Source: Blasia pusilla (lineage: Eukaryota; Marchantiophyta; Marchantiopsida; Blasiales). Taken from it: 64,000 nucleotides of DNA. The notes beneath the pieces were generated by a model. That model saw nothing but the letters and a program-made list of their open reading frames with translations. It made no database searches and was not told where the DNA came from. Shown here piece after piece: positions 1 to 14,000 of this stretch. The stretch lies in NCBI GenBank assembly GCA_050084515.1, contig CM114272.1, positions 23,250,001 through 23,314,000 of the forward strand. Reading direction: 5' to 3'. The number at the start of each line of letters is the position of its first letter. The stretch's first letter is position 1. The position numbers and the translations under genes are program-made.

Positions 1-1120
1 TTACTTGAAGTACTTAATTTCAAAGTAGGTTAATTCGATTCATTGAGTTGTCATGTTTGGCAGTTAACCATTGGAGATGAGGCTTTTCTTTCATGGAGTA
101 GAAAAGGTTGGGAGCATGTAAGTATTGGAAAAGTGTCAAGCATAGTCGACATAGAAAAATGCCATGGAATGAAAATTTCCATTTGGCCTTGCCAAAGTGG
201 AAATTTTGATTGTTAATGATCATACTATAGAGCTCCCCTTCCAAACTTGGATGATGATCTACCCCAAATTTTGGTGAAGCAAGCGTTGGATAGTTGTGTG
301 TTCTGGCTAGAGAGAAGTGTCAAGAAGATTCCACTTCTTGCTCCTTAGTTATCTCATTAGATTAGAAACTATTTTTGTTTTGCTAGTGAAGTCCACTTCC
401 TCATTTACAAGAATTTTGAACATCAATTTCTGTTATTAGTGCTTGTGCTATATTCATATTTTGGCTAGTTGTGTGGGTTCACATTTTGGCTAGTTGTTTT
501 GGAAATTCTATATGTATTATTGAATTGCGGTTCCATTTCTACTATTGAATGTCCTCCATGATAAAAAAAATAAATGTCAATGGATCCTTTGGATTCATAG
601 AATTTCATGAATGATCATAAGGGATATATGATACATTTGTGTTCATCACTCTCATTATGGTGTTTGAATGTAATCTCCACCTACTTTATGGGCTTCTCAT
701 GCTTCCCGCAATTTCTAATTCAAGGAATTTCAAACTAGCTCTAGTTATTACAAAATGAATAGGCCAAGAAATCAATACAAAGTTGAGTCCTATTTCTAAA
801 AATTAAAAAAATGACAAAATACACAACCAATCCATGATAAGCAAGTGGCATTTCTCGTTATTAATAAAATAACATATTCTGAAATTAAGACTATGATTTC
901 TCACAACACATCTCAAACAAGTTATAATTCTAAAACTAGATTCGTAAATAGGACAGACAACCAATCCATGACAAACAAGTGTCATTCACAAGCTATTGCA
1001 TATTTTCATTTTAAAATTAAACACCACCTATCCCTGATCAATGACTAAAGATACAAAAGAGTTCAATTGTATAATACACGTAAACTTGTACGTAATTTCT
1101 CTTAGACAAAAGTCATTTAT
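1..1120. other. AT-rich stretch without recognisable gene
   Basis: I see only short ORFs (up to about 74 codons) on both strands, with no conserved motif and no run of codons that looks constrained. Base composition is strongly AT-rich, like the other transposon-derived parts of the window. It is probably decayed repeat DNA, but no family could be named. Confidence 0.4.
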
Positions 1121-1129
1121 GAGTAGGAT

Positions 1130-1450
1130 TATCGCGACCCTCATGGCTAAACGAAGGCAAATGCGGAACATTAGAACTCTAGTAGGCTCGCACTAGGATG
1201 GATGCGCATTAGAGAAGTCTCCTACTGAGATATGAGATGTGAGACGAAAGCAAGGTTTGGTATTTAATGTGGTGAGGGTTGTGACCCAGTAAACTAGAAC
1301 TACACGCAAAGTATGAGAGTTGGTTGCCAAGAGGATTTGGAACTTTGACTAGCTTCTGAGGTTTTGTGGTGTTAAAGGTGATAGCGACCAAATCTAATGT
1401 ACGTTTGGAATGAATAAGATAGCATTGGAAAGCTTATGCAAAGAAGATTC
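1130..1450. repeat. Dispersed repeat, copy 1 (partner at 5250-5530)
   Basis: This stretch is a diverged copy of 5250-5530. Both contain, in the same order, the words ctagtaggctc, aggatggatgcgcatt and gagatatgaga, and both end near a tract resembling ggttgccaa...gaac...tttgactag. In the second copy the repeat directly adjoins the gag-protease remnant of a gypsy element, so both are probably pieces of that element family. The similarity was judged by eye and not scored. Confidence 0.6.
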
Positions 1451-1659
1451 TAAAGATCCAGAAAAACGCATAAATGGAGATTGAGAAAATTCTTTTCAAC
1501 TATCAGATTGGTAGTTGGGTTGAGGGCCAAAATGAGTGGCCCAAGTAGACTTTTCCAAAGGTGGGGAGGGTTTTGGGTCTTTGTCAAAGACTCATTTGAG
1601 ATTTGTCGGACAGTTGGAACTGCCAGGTGTACGATTGCCGTTTTAGGTGCTTGGACTAT

Positions 1660-1860
1660 CTAGGAAGTCTATCCCAAGTCTAAGAAGACTTGCTCATGTT
1701 GGAAGTGAAGGGTTAGGAATTATTAAGCTTGATGAATGGCTAGATTTGAGAACTCAAGGAGATATAAGGCTAATGGATCCAAACTAGGACTAATGTGAGT
1801 GTGTTTGGATGCAGATCTGATTCAAAAGTATGAGCGTGTCTTACTAAACACAAGCTCCTA
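1660..1860. repeat. Dispersed repeat, copy 1 (partner at 8190-8360)
   Basis: Shares the ordered words tatcccaagtct, aagaagacttgc/ggaagatttgcc, cttgatgaatggc and agtgtgttt with 8190-8360 in the same orientation. It is a diverged dispersed repeat of unknown family, with no coding content recognised. Confidence 0.5.
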
Positions 1861-2999
1861 CATCACAAGAGACATTATGCTATATGGCACCTTAGTACTA
1901 GCTAGGAATTCTATATGATGGATTGTTTGATACTAGAATTTGGTTGTATTTTTCCTTTAATACTAAATTCACTTTTAAATTCTAGTTTCTAAGGAGTGAA
2001 TTCCTTCTAGTAAACCCGTCATAGTCTAACAAGTTGCAGCCTTTAGTTATTCGTAGGAAGAACCCAAGGATTAGATTTCTCATGTGCATCCCATTGAAGT
2101 CCAATTGATTGCAACCTTTCCTTCTACTCAAAGGGAACCATAGGCTCATACTTTTGATATGCATCTCATCAGAGTTAAAGGTATGCATGGCCTAGAGGTA
2201 AATATCGTGTACATATACATCGCTATACAATCCACATCGCTGCTTACATCTACACACCACATAACATTGATCCTCCCGACACATGGGTTGATCCACTCAT
2301 AAAAGAAATATACTCATGCATACATATCGAGACCACACAACAAAATCAAAGTAAAAATGACTCACACATACAACTCTACTCTTGAATCTTCATCGGCATA
2401 CCGAGCCACATCCACCCTCTGCTATGAGGGAATCCGGATACTAGCACCCAACTTCCTACTATATACAAAGCAAGAGAGGTGCTCCTAAGGCCCAACATGA
2501 GAAAGATGGCTTGAGAAAGCCATCTCTCCCTCTCTTGTAGCCTTTGCAAGAGCCAAAAGGCTTTTCCCCCAAAAATATCCTCCGAACGATAATTGAGTGA
2601 CCGTTGATTCGATCAAAAAAATCATCTGGTTGACAAGGATCAAAACAGGAAATTCGTAGAAAATGATGTTCCCATTGCAACAGACTTGTCACCAACCTCA
2701 TCCGACATCTGAGGACAAAGTTACATCCAAATTTCCTAGTGATCCTCTAAGTCGTCAACACAATAGAATTCTAAGTTTTGGCTAACTAAGATGTGCCATA
2801 AAGGAATTTGGAAAAAAATTGACTATATATGAGCATTCACCTTCAACAATAGAAATTGGATGCTTTGTGCAACCTGTCAACATTTGACAGATTGCAAACA
2901 TTATCAAAATAAGAGGATGTTCAAACCTCCTTGCAAATTTCAGATTCCAACAGATTGCATAGGAGATTTGGACACCTACTTATTGCGGTATATCCTATT
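1861..2999. other. AT-rich DNA without recognisable gene
   Basis: Short ORFs only. The minus-strand ORF of 80 codons at 2459-2701 has no motif I recognise. Around 2200-2345 there is loose similarity to the 20.9 and 21.55 kb repeats (a catatacatcgctatacaat-like word), suggesting another old copy of that repeat. Confidence 0.35.
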
Positions 3000-4480
3000 C
3001 CTTCTCACTAGTCCAACAAGATTGTTGCGATCCGGTCATCAGACTTTGACAAGTTGTATGAATTACATTCCCTCTATTTAAACCAAATAGAAAATTGACT
3101 TTTAACAAAATTTACTTAAGTGTTCATGGGATGCATAGCTATGTTGATACTGGCCATGCGATTAAGAAATGGGTGAAGAACAACCACCTTCACATAAAAG
3201 TGTGCATCTAGTGAATTTGGGCAATTTTTTAGAAATTGGGACCGTGCTATGAAGTTGTGATTCCCATCCCAAATAAAGAAGTACAAGTGCTACATCCACT
3301 TCTATTTTATTCTAGCCACCAAATTCAGGAACTCTGCATCTATCATCTTCCTAAAGGAAACCATCTTGTCCAAATCTTCATCCCTCCCATGGTATGGCTT
3401 GCCTTGTTCATCATAAGGCTAAACGTAGAAAGGAGAAACGGCATCTTCATACAAAGTTGTTGCTACATATTGCTTCAACTTCACTATATCCTTATCTACT
3501 TTTATTTTGCGAACATACTCCATGGTTCAAAGTTAACATAGAGAAACTCTTGGTGCCTTCGATCCATCAACGATAACTATTTATTTTATAACATGAAAGA
3601 AATCAAGAATATATAAAGTTAGATTATATTTGGTAAAATTGTGTTGTAAACGTAGCTTCTTTGCAACTGTTGCTCTTAGCAAGAAAATAATTTTGATATT
3701 AGCTTACCCTGTCAAAAATAGGGTTTGTATCCTGCCCTGATAGTTGGTTTGGTGCAACAATAGGAAATTTGATTGGAAATTCATCCATCATATGAAGATA
3801 TGATTCAACAAGTTTCTCCTACAAGAAAGATGTATCTCTCTTAGAACTGGGATCCAAGATATCAACCATCTCGATACTCAATGATTTTTTTCCTTGTCAA
3901 AACCTTCAAGGAACTAGATATCGATATCGTCATTGTCACTATTGCCCATCTGACCACTTGATCTCCGAGATGAAACATCTTCCATTCCGACATTATTTGT
4001 AGGAACTTATGGCAGTTGGGTAGACTCTTGATCCTTTGCCTCTGCCCTTTTCTTTCCTACTCTGGTTAGTTGGGCTTTTTGGTTATGTGCATCACGCCTC
4101 TTCATCTCTTTAGCCTCTTTGGCCAACCTTTTCTTCTCCGCTTTTGTAGCATCCATAAAAAAATCTTCAACTCCTTTGCGAGCTTCTTTATGGCCAATGT
4201 ATCCTTTGCTTGAAGGGTTTGTCTATGCATCTTGATTTCTCTTTCTTGTTCCTCTATTTCATGTATGCATATATCAGATATATGCATAAAGTAAATATAG
4301 GCTGGAGAAGGTGACGCTGGAGTACTTGGTGTTTTTCTTGTTGGGGCCTTCTTCTGAGTTGTGGTCAAAACCTCGAATATGATATTGACATGAAACATGC
4401 TTTGAATTTCTTCCCAACTTGGAACGTTGTTCTTAACAAACGATATTGAGCCGAAGAGATGAGTTAGTTGGAGCAAACCC
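3000..4480 (-). pseudogene. Unidentified degenerate coding-like remnant
   Basis: The minus strand gives several protein-like runs in changing frames. One lysine/glutamate-rich segment at 4476-4102 (124 codons) contains an EEQEREIKMHRQ-type helix, a likely coiled coil, and a basic end. Shorter runs follow near 3570-3240, for example one containing PYDEQGKPYHGRDEDLDK. The runs are separated by stops and frame changes. I do not recognise the family. The mixed charged-helix and basic-tail appearance is common in plant transposon accessory proteins, but that is only an impression. It could also be the 3' half of a decayed host gene. Confidence 0.3.
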
Positions 4481-5249
4481 TTTATCTAGTCGACCATAGG
4501 TAAGATTACACGACACCAAGAGACCATTTTCACTTTGGTAGTATATGCTCAATCGTTGGCAAGATGAAATTGAAAAACCGCTTCATGGATCAGTTGAGAT
4601 AACTAGAATAGACTAGTTTTACAATAAAAGAATATATGGATTTGGAGATTTGATGCTTAGATGTTTGATTAAAATTTTTTTGGTGCATGGCAATGAGTAG
4701 TTCCTCATATGCTTAGGATATAAGTAAAGAGGAGAGACAAGGCATATTTGAGGAGCGCGATTATATTCGGATAAGTACCTCAAATAGGACCAAGTTTTGG
4801 ATTACCAATACTCTCGCTAACACTTGGGCTCGCCCTAGCGTTGACGAGGCAGATCATCCTATCTTGGGGCTTGCGATGATCTTACTTGTGATAGTTTGAG
4901 TGAACTTAGTGATGCGCTTAAGTCAAATATGAAGATGATCCAAAAGTAGTATGACTCATGGACCTTGTAAACAAGTGGGATATTTACGTGTTGTGAGCAA
5001 GTGACGTGTAGGTAGAAAACTTAAATAGTAAGCTTATTTTATAGGTTAGGTTAGTTCAAAGAAACAAATCCAAGCTTATTGATGAGGAGAAGATAAATGT
5101 TTCTAAGTGGTTTTTGCGACAACTTAAGGCTTAAGCCAAAAGAGGAATTGTGGATTAGCTACCAGAATACAATTCAATGTAAAGGGGCCGGCTTCCCAAC
5201 ACGATTTAAAATTAGAACGTTTGCATTTATGAAGGCATAAAAATTTAAC
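4481..5249. other. No gene recognised; probable retroelement-derived DNA
   Basis: No ORF of note. The stretch lies downstream, in minus-strand sense, of the gag-protease remnant at 6853-5540 and next to a repeat found again at 1.1 kb. It is most simply the decayed remainder of the same gypsy element. Confidence 0.35.
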
Positions 5250-5530
5250 GAGGGGTGATGTCCAAACCCTCATAACCAAACGTGCGCTGATGCGAAACAT
5301 TAGGACACTAGTAGGCTCAAACTAGGATGGATGCGCATTTGAAAAGTCTGTTGAAGGAGATATGAGATATGAGACGTGAGTAAGGTTGGAAATTACATGT
5401 GTTAATCGTTGTGATTGAAGAAATCTGGACCAAACACGAACCAAGACTTGAGAAGAGTAGATTCTAAGAAGAATGGGTTGCCAAAAAGAATAAGAACAAG
5501 AATTGGAACTTGACTAGGGTTTAGGGTTTT
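5250..5530. repeat. Dispersed repeat, copy 2 (partner at 1130-1450)
   Basis: Diverged direct copy of 1130-1450, sharing the words ctagtaggctc and aggatggatgcgcatt. It abuts the protease remnant that ends near 5540, so it probably belongs to the internal region or LTR of that gypsy family. Confidence 0.6.
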
Positions 5531-5539
5531 ATTTCCGCA

Positions 5540-6853
5540 CGTAGTACCCATCCATGCCCTGTATCAATTGGCCACATCCCTTTGTCGTATACATTTCGTG
5601 ACATGATGTTGATCTCCGAACCATGATCAACAAGAGCCAGAACTGACTCTTGGAGAGAGCGAAGTCGAACTCTAGCCTCCTTCATTGCACGCGTCCAATA
5701 TGACCGAGAATAGTGTCCACCATTATGCCTTTCTTCACTTTTTTTTGTTAAGGCTTCTCCTACTCTTGCCTCTTCTCCCTGTAAATCAAGCTTTTTTCCG
5801 AAAACTTAGCCAAGCTCTTCATCTTCTACCAAAGTTTGTATTCAACGGCATACCAGTCTTCGTTGAATGAATCTTCACATCTTTGAAGTTTAGAATTCTA
5901 TTCCTAAGAACTTCTGAAAATTTTTCACATTCTCGACGTTGATGTTTAACACTATCACACCATATACATCTTCTCACAAAGTTCTTACTTATTGAAGGAG
6001 CACCAACACTAGGATTCCTATCAAGTTTTAGCTCAACCATTTCTACTCTCAACTCTCTCAAACCTTTCACGAACTCATCAATAGCAGAATCTTCAAGCTT
6101 TGCTGACATGGGCTTAGGCAATGGATTTGAAATTGATACCTCCGACCTGAATAATGCAGTTCTACCTCTTCTTCAACTTTGTTTTGTGAGGATAGCAACA
6201 ACTTCTTCCACTTTCTTCCAATAAGTTCTAACACCTCCTTCTTTGGTCTTGTCCGCCAACATTATGAAAAGCTTGTCCTCCAAATTCTCATCAACCGCCT
6301 CAAGAAATAGCTCAGTTTTCCTCAAGTTTAGAATTTCCCTTTCGAACGAAGAAAGCTGAAAAAACCGCTTTTCAAACTTACGCAACAATTCATTTGGAGT
6401 CATTCCCTTCCTTAGACGTTGCTCTATCTATTCTACAAAACTCCTCTTAGTTACCCGATCCACATCATCATCGAATAATTCCCCTTTCGACAACTGCTCA
6501 TACTCCTCCCACAAGGTTGGATTTTCTGTTTTCAACTTTTTTCCTTGATTACAAATCTCTGGTATTACAACTAACTCAAAACTTGACACCAGATCACTTT
6601 CGGGTACACGGTTTACCTCGATCTCACAGACGTACTCTCGAACATATTTGGTGATGTTTCTCCCATCAAATCTCCCCAACTTCTTTACAATTGCCTGGAG
6701 AGCCCTACTTGATCTTTGCTCTCCTATGTGAACTCCGCCTTGCTGACCCAACAATGTTGTCAAAGTTCGGAGAAGATTCTGAGCTCTCTCAATTCTTATT
6801 GATGAAGTACTACCAAAAGTAGTTATCTTGATAAGACTCCCACTTGCAAACAT
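5540..6853 (-). mobile_element. Ty3/gypsy gag-protease remnant (frameshifted)
   Basis: Read on the minus strand, three ORFs in changing frames make one decayed gag-protease. The first (6853-6428, 141 codons) has the look of a plant retrotransposon capsid N-terminus (KLGRFDGRNITKYVREY). The second (6403-6173) continues the capsid (LLRKFEKRFFQL, TELFLEAVDE, KVEEVVAILTKQ). The third (6121-5819) carries a CX2CX4HX4C zinc knuckle (CIWCDSVKHQRREC). Near 5685-5540 follows a retropepsin-like active site, LVDHGSEINIM, with the aspartate, glycine and serine in place. Reverse transcriptase and integrase were not seen downstream. LTRs were not identified. The frame breaks mean it cannot give a single protein. 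Confidence 0.75.
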
Positions 6854-8189
6854 AGTCTACCGCCTTAAAGAGCTCTTAGTGGAAGCACCAATTGTCGTGT
6901 CGAGAGTCTTTCTTCGAATAAGGAGGGACGTTCTAGTTGCAGCAGACGTGGTTGATGCAAGTCAAATTTTATAAGAATTTCTCACTTTTCAGTACAAAAT
7001 TATTGTGTTAACCCTCCATTCTCTCACGACAGGAATCACGAATGGTAGTGTCGAGGTGATCACTTCTTCATAACATGGAACCCAAAAATTCTTAACTATG
7101 AAGTCTTTGTAAAAAAACTTTACGTTTATACACAAGAAAAATAACACAACTAGTCTTAAAACCTACTCGAGCACGTCTATTGACGTCCATGGATTACTAT
7201 ATAAGGACATGAAAAATACAATCCCATCTCCTCCCGTAAGTGACTATAAGAAGAATCACCGGAGTTGGAGATTGCATGAATTGGTTCATGAACGCCTCCC
7301 GAAAGTGATAAACTAGATAGCGAGTGAACCAGTGTCTATCTAAAAGAGAATCTTGACGTGATACGGGTTAAAGAAAGGAAAATTGGGCACAACTCGTGCT
7401 CCACCCCTATCCATACTTGACAGACAACCTCTACTCTCCTCTAGAATGGGTTTGGTGGAGTTGCTCTCCCAAAAGGGGTAATCCACTCTCATTGGAAAAA
7501 TAACAAGTCAAACCATCAATTATTTCTAATATGATTAAACTCCCCTAAGGTGACAATTCTCTTGTCTCCATACATACCATACTCTAGAATCCTCTCGAGG
7601 AATAGACCATAGTCAAGTTATTCTCCCAAGAAAAATAATCCACTCTCATTGAAAGAATAAGCAATCCCAAAGTCATCCACTCAAAAGTAATACGTGAAAC
7701 TAAAGATGTGAAGTAGAAGGTGATGAACCCTTCAAGATCCCTTTTCTTTATATATTCACATGAGATCCACAAGAATACGAAATATGACTAATCTTATCTT
7801 GTGCCACATTACTTCCTCTCAAGGCTTAATCAATCATATTTTAACACAATTACATTACCTCTTCTCTTTTCTAAAGTATCCTTCTTTACTCATTTCATAT
7901 CTTCCAAACTACCTAACTATCTTATCCACCAATCAAGACTATTTTTGCTTTTCTTTCATTAAAACATCAACCCCATTACTTTACTTTTATAACCCATCTT
8001 TTATTTATTGCCTCTTTTTTCTTAATGTTGGGACCGCAAAAATTAGTTATTCTCAAGAGGTTTAAACATGAGAATTTTATTTTCCTAGACTAATTTATTT
8101 AATATTAATAAAACTCTCTCTAACACTTAATAATAGAAAAATTTACATAATGAGTAATTTTATTATACGACTTGAGATTATCCAGAAAA
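6854..8189. other. AT-rich DNA without recognisable gene
   Basis: Upstream flank of the gag remnant. It probably includes the element's 5' untranslated region, since the gag ORF begins near 6853. ORFs at 7584-7772 (minus) and 7760-8065 (plus) are low-complexity, hydrophobic and AT-driven, and I treat them as chance. No LTR end could be fixed. Confidence 0.35.
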
Positions 8190-8360
8190 TATATCCCAAG
8201 TCTAGGAAGATTTGCCTATGTTGGGAAGTAAGGAGTTAACATCTGTTGAACTTGATGAATGGCCCGAGTTGAAAATTGAGGGAATTCGAAGGTTGATTGA
8301 AACCAAGACTAATAAAAGTGTGTTTTGATATAGATCAACATAATGAACGTGAGCTATTGA
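8190..8360. repeat. Dispersed repeat, copy 2 (partner at 1660-1860)
   Basis: Diverged direct copy of 1660-1860, judged by shared ordered words (tatcccaagtct, cttgatgaatggc, agtgtgttt). Family unknown. Confidence 0.5.
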
Positions 8361-10400
8361 ATGTACACTTTCGCAATACTTGAGATTCATGTTCAAGAGG
8401 AAATGGCCTCACGACACAATAGAGAAAACTCATTATTTTATTTTTTTTGCCAACTTATGTACAATCTATTGGATTCCATTGAGTTGCAAGAAAAATATCT
8501 TCAAGAAATTTCTCTATAACGTGTGAAATCCAACAAGTTAAAATATGTTAGGAAACCCTCATTCATGCAACAATGCAACAAAGTCCAATGGGTTGGAGAA
8601 TATGCATCTTGTTGGATTCAAATGGGTAACTTGAGGGATTAAGAGAGGTTCCAAACCTTGAGGAGACAATGGGTATTTAAAATTCTACCCTATTTACTTG
8701 AAGGGCCATTATCTAATAACCAATCGAGGATACATTCTTCATGCCATTATAAAAAGCATAATGATAGTTTATTTTTTATCAATCATATATTTCAGAAGGG
8801 CCTTTAGAGAATTAAGTTTCATTATTTTTTAGATTCTTCTATTATATTAGATATGGAGATTTCTTCCACAATCGCGATTGCACTTTAGTTGCTTGTATTA
8901 TGACAATAAGATACAATAAGAATCTCTCTCTCTCTCTCTTTGTGGTGACCTTTGCATGCATATCACCTATTGAACCCTTACTTATAGTAGTGGGTTAGGG
9001 GACATTTCTAATAATATAAAACTCTTTCTTCATGAAATAGGGAAGTTATTTGATATAGCAAGTTTGTGAAATAAGCTTTATAGGAATCCAAGGGGAAATC
9101 TACTTTTATCCACACCTTAGGATCGTGAGATTCAACATCTAATAAAAATGGCCGCAGGAAAATCCATCCAAAAAATAGAAATAAGGGAAAATAGATACGT
9201 GTGTGCTTAACCATAGAAGAGTATGAATACCCTTCCTATGAATGGTCGCCCCACATATAGAAATTAGGAATACTTACAAGAGATGGTCTCCCCGCATATA
9301 AAATTAAGAATACTTATCAAAGATATAACCTTAGAAATATAGATAATATATTTTACAAAAGATGGAAATGGAAGAAAAAGAAGATTTACAAGAAAGTAAA
9401 TTTTTATTCTTTTACCAACATACGAACAAAGACCAACTCGATGAGGGTTAAAGATAAACTCTTAATCAATCCTAAATTTTTTGATTATGTAAAATTTTTT
9501 GAAGATTAGCTTTTGAAGTGACCAAAAGAAGATAGAATTGCTTGTTAGATTACTGGCACAACAATGTAAAGAATACCTTGGAAAGATTTATTTCCATTAT
9601 AATTCAACTAATAAAATTTTTTCTTGCACCGGGGCCATATGATTTATCAAGATCGATATATTTATTTTGAATATTTCTGAAATTATGATAAAGGCTACCA
9701 AATCCAGACTCCCCAAAATTTATGTTAGTGCATTTATGAGCATGAAGGAATGCCCCATTCCAAAATAAATATCTAGATTGATTGTTGTGAAAGCAAATCA
9801 CAATGCTCTCCATCAAAAGTATTAAGTCCAATAAGTTGTCCATGACCAAATGCTATCATGAAAGAATTGTAAAAAGAGAGCAACTTGGGTAAGAGCTTTG
9901 AGATGGAAGGATGTGAGAACAAATTGGAAGAGAAACTTGTAAACAACTTGAGAATCTCCTATATATTTGAAGAAGATTCATAAAAAACTTGGAATCATCT
10001 ATGAATTAAGCCACTACACCAAGAAGTCAAATATATTTATGATACAAATGATAAAATCAGTATAAAGTACCAAGGAGACAATAACCAACATTAGTTAAGG
10101 TTTCAGGAGAGCGAATTCCTCCACAAAATGGATGTAATGGATAACCACTTAAAAAACCCTCCGATGTAAATATGATCAACAATAGAAGGAAATAGACAAA
10201 GATGAAAGTGTTCAAATGGAAAATAGAACAAACCATGGTATTACCATAACGCGTAGGTATAACTATTATCTGAAAATATTGTGCAGCGTGATGAAAAATG
10301 ATAACGATACCCCCCTCCTTGTTTCTTCCAATGCCACCGCATTGAAACGATGTGATCCTCTTTTGGTTGCCTGAGGTTATTTCCTCGTATGCCCACATAA
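8361..10400. other. AT-rich DNA without recognisable gene; short (CT)n tract
   Basis: Only short ORFs. A simple (CT)n tract of about nine units lies near 8921-8940. The 118-codon minus ORF at 10413-10057 has a hydrophobic stretch but no familiar motif, and I do not call it a gene. Confidence 0.35.
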
Positions 10401-13400
10401 GATTAGACTTCAACTTGCGAATCCTCTCTTAAAGACTCAGATTTCGACCTGCTTTCCCGACCCATTGCTGAGCCATTTCCAAAAGTAACCACCATCGCTA
10501 CTCAAAATATGGGCCAGTACTGTCTGAGTTTACTAGGGGTGAAGAAGGTAGGGTTTTAGCTCTTCGATTTGCCTGTTCGTCGGCTTCTGCGCATCCACGG
10601 AATGAGAAGAGGAGGAAAACGAACCTTCCCTTCGACCAGAGGAGCGACCGTCGGGATTCTTAATGGTAGCCATTCACAGTTGTTGCAATGCCATGAACTA
10701 TGAAGAAGCAAAAGGTGAGATGAGGCCGTCCACAAAGCTTCTGATTCCCTGTACAAAACCAAATTGATTCAACAATCAGTTGCCCACCGCAACCAGCAAC
10801 GGCTCCTGAATTCAGAACCAGTATCCTAAACTCCAATCTCTGCACCACTGCGACCTGACATGACACATTGTTACCAACTTACGACCGATCCACACAGCAC
10901 GATGTCTATGTGAAAGGTGAAGTGAGACCTGAATCTCCCAGAGAAGCACAGCCGCGATAGTGGACCCGAAATCTCGTACAACGGTGACGGAAGCAATCGG
11001 AACGTTCCGAATGAGCCCAGCGCTTACGTAACCTTGGGGTTTGAGTGCCTCTCGCCGTGGCACACCTGCCGACCCTCTTCTAGGATTCACTGGAGTGCGT
11101 TTTCACATCTTATCCACGAGTATGCGTTTTGTCATGGGATCGATTCGAGAATTGTCGAAGTGGTTAAGGTTCTCCCAAGTACATTGCCGGGGAATGAAAC
11201 TGATCTGTCTGCCTTCATGCAGGGGCAGCTACTAAAATCTTCGCTCGATCTTCATGTTCATGACGATCGTCAAAAGTCCTCAAGCTCAAACTACGAAGGA
11301 ATTTCACGCACTTCGAAACGGCACTGTACATACTGTGGCAAGCATAAATTCCCGACACCTTGCGTTACGCTGCCGAACTCCATCACTTAATAAATCTCGG
11401 AGTTGCGGTTGTATGACTTCTCTATCCTTTCCATCGAAGTGGTGGGCCGAAACTTTCTTTCTCGTCCTCTAACATCGAAAGGACTAAATAACGCTCGAGT
11501 ACTAACTAGACAGAAAGCACCACTGCATCTGGACGCATGCGCGAACGCTGCAAGGCCACGTGGAGTAATCGCAGTCCTGAGGTGGCTCGCCCGTCGCGAA
11601 TGCGAGGCCACGTGTGATTAAGGTCGTTCTGAATATCCTCACTCGTTCTGAGGTGGCTGTCACGTCCTCCCGGGAAGCGCGTAATGGATGAACGCGACGA
11701 CGGGACCCTCAAAGCATCTTCCACGTGTCAAAGCGAAGGTAGAATTGGCCTGCATGGATTAGACCACGTTAGATCGATGCATTGAAACTACACGCAATGA
11801 ACACTCGGAACCACGACGGCCTCCGTATAGTTGTACTGCCACAATCCTGGTATGACAATTGTCCGGGACCTGTGACTCACAATGACTGGGCATCAGTTCG
11901 GATCAACGTCGGTGGTACGTGGATCCACGATTCAGGGCGCCTTGAGGTTCCGCGGGATGGGCTCTCGAGCCGTTCGGGTCTGCACCTTTCAGAAAGGTAA
12001 ACACCAACTACTTTTTTCAGAGTATGAACTAGTTTGTCAGAGAAGGAAGGAGAAATGGGGGAGTGGCTAGCGCATTTCAATATTGATTTAGGTTCCAAAA
12101 TTTAGGGCATTTGGCATGATTTTCGGTAGGATGTCAAAAGATGGACCAACAAGAGAATCTCGAATCTCCTTGTCACATGGCTTTCGATGACCAGTTAAAA
12201 ATGGAAACTAAAAGTTGCATTTTCTTCCCTGGATTTGCAGTCGGATAACTAGTACCTGCATCGGTTTCCCGTGATGCACTGGCGTAGTGGACTTCTTGGG
12301 ACTCATCTGAATTAGGACAACCCTCTCAAAATACAAGAGAAAATATGCAGCAAAATCTAGAAGAGTATGCTCGGGGATTCCAAATTGGAGTAGGTCTACT
12401 TGGGGAGTGTGACGGTGCCTATAGGGAGGAGGACTGATTTGTAGGGATAATTTTATTTTAGCTCAGTGGAGAAAGTAGTGCTGCATGATAGGGTGACGGG
12501 GTGGGTCAGTGGTCGTCTCCCCAAGGTCGGTGTGGGCAAAGCTCTCGTCACGTTCCAGATGACCTCCTCAGATGAAAGTTCTGTTGGTCGGACTGAGTCA
12601 AAAATTCCACCTCCCTTCGTTTTACCGTGACGGCGACGGGACAACTTTAATAACGATTCGATGGGGCTCCACCGTGATCTGAGTGACAGTCGGTCCGTCC
12701 ATGATTCCACGCTGACATAATCGCATGCCAAGGGAGAGTAGGATAGAACTGGGGTGCTTTCCGATTTCTTAGGTTGTCGCGCGAATCATGCACAGCCTTC
12801 TTCGGCCGTCGATGCTGCGCAGTGCGGACGGTAGTGAAAAGCGTGCTCTCGTAACTGTTCACGCTCGCTCATGCACATCGGAAACTACTTTCCAAGTGAG
12901 TTCTCGAATGAATTATTAGCGAAACTCTACTACTCTACATGATCACTTCTAGTCCGGCCTCGCACGAATGCCTACCTTTCGTTCCAAGATTGGGTCAAGG
13001 GGCTCCATCAGTCATACGCTTCGTCAGAAAAAATTCCTCTGCGTGTCGCATCTCCCATGAATGCCATTTGAAAACAAGAGCCATGAGAGCTCTCCCGGAC
13101 TCCCAGTTAGCACAGGAACGTCCAGTACCAACCATTCTTCATCTCCACACATTTCTGGTAACTGGAAGCTTCATGTAGGAACTCTCCACAGCCGTGTGCT
13201 TCGTCATCTGTCACGACATTTGGCCACCACTGTCATCTCCACGAACAAAAGTTTGGTATCACTTCCTACGTAGGTCGCATCCCTCCGCATCTGCCGGGAT
13301 ACGGTGAACAACTTTCACTTCTCCGTCTCGCCCGCAGCGGCTTTCTCGTCATTACACCCTTCGCCATCTGCCAGCAGGATGTTGGATGCAACCATGGTGC

Positions 13401-14000
13401 GGTAGAGGATCGTTGCTGCTTTCATTCCGCTGCGAAGCTCCACAATTCTCCTGCGATGGCCGTTCACCATCCATTGCTCTAACTCGGCCGGGACACTGCA
13501 CTCCCAACTTGAAATATGACAATGCTAGACATGTACATTCAGGATCAATGGAGACAACGTTTTCTATCTCATACGATACGTGGCCTAAAACTTCTGGCCA
13601 ATATTCTTGTCATTCCAGGAATCTCAATCCGAACCTACGCGTACAAGAGTAGTTCAAGAATCTCTTGTCCCCACCACAGCTTTGCTTCCTGTAGTCTCAC
13701 CAATGGTTGGGTTCTTACAAAGGTCGCCGAGGATTTTCTCAGAAGATTGGAAATGCTTGATCCATCTATTCCCGGTCAATCTCCTGTGTAGCTTGCTTTT
13801 GCGCACAAATCCACATCAGCAACAAGTCAAAGGAAATGAAGAAACTGTGGCAACCGGCCAATCAGCTTCTCCAAAGTGAACTCGAGCGGAGTGCTCAAGA
13901 ACCATAATCATGACATTCTTCCACATAGACCACGAGGAAAACGTGCCGACAAACTCACAAATCGTGGCCCATCATGTAAGGAATGAGGAATGGAAGTTCA
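10401..14000. other. GC-balanced block without a recognisable gene
   Basis: Composition changes sharply near 10.4 kb from AT-rich to roughly balanced and returns near 14.0 kb. Many overlapping ORFs of 60-118 codons exist on both strands, as expected by chance at this composition, and none shows a known domain. No repeat of this block was noticed elsewhere in the window. It could be low-copy intergenic sequence, a non-coding transcript locus or a long-decayed gene. I cannot tell which. Confidence 0.4.

Noticed and set aside
8921-8940. (CT)n tract as a promoter GAGA-type element
   Set aside because: There is no gene nearby, so it is treated as a simple microsatellite.
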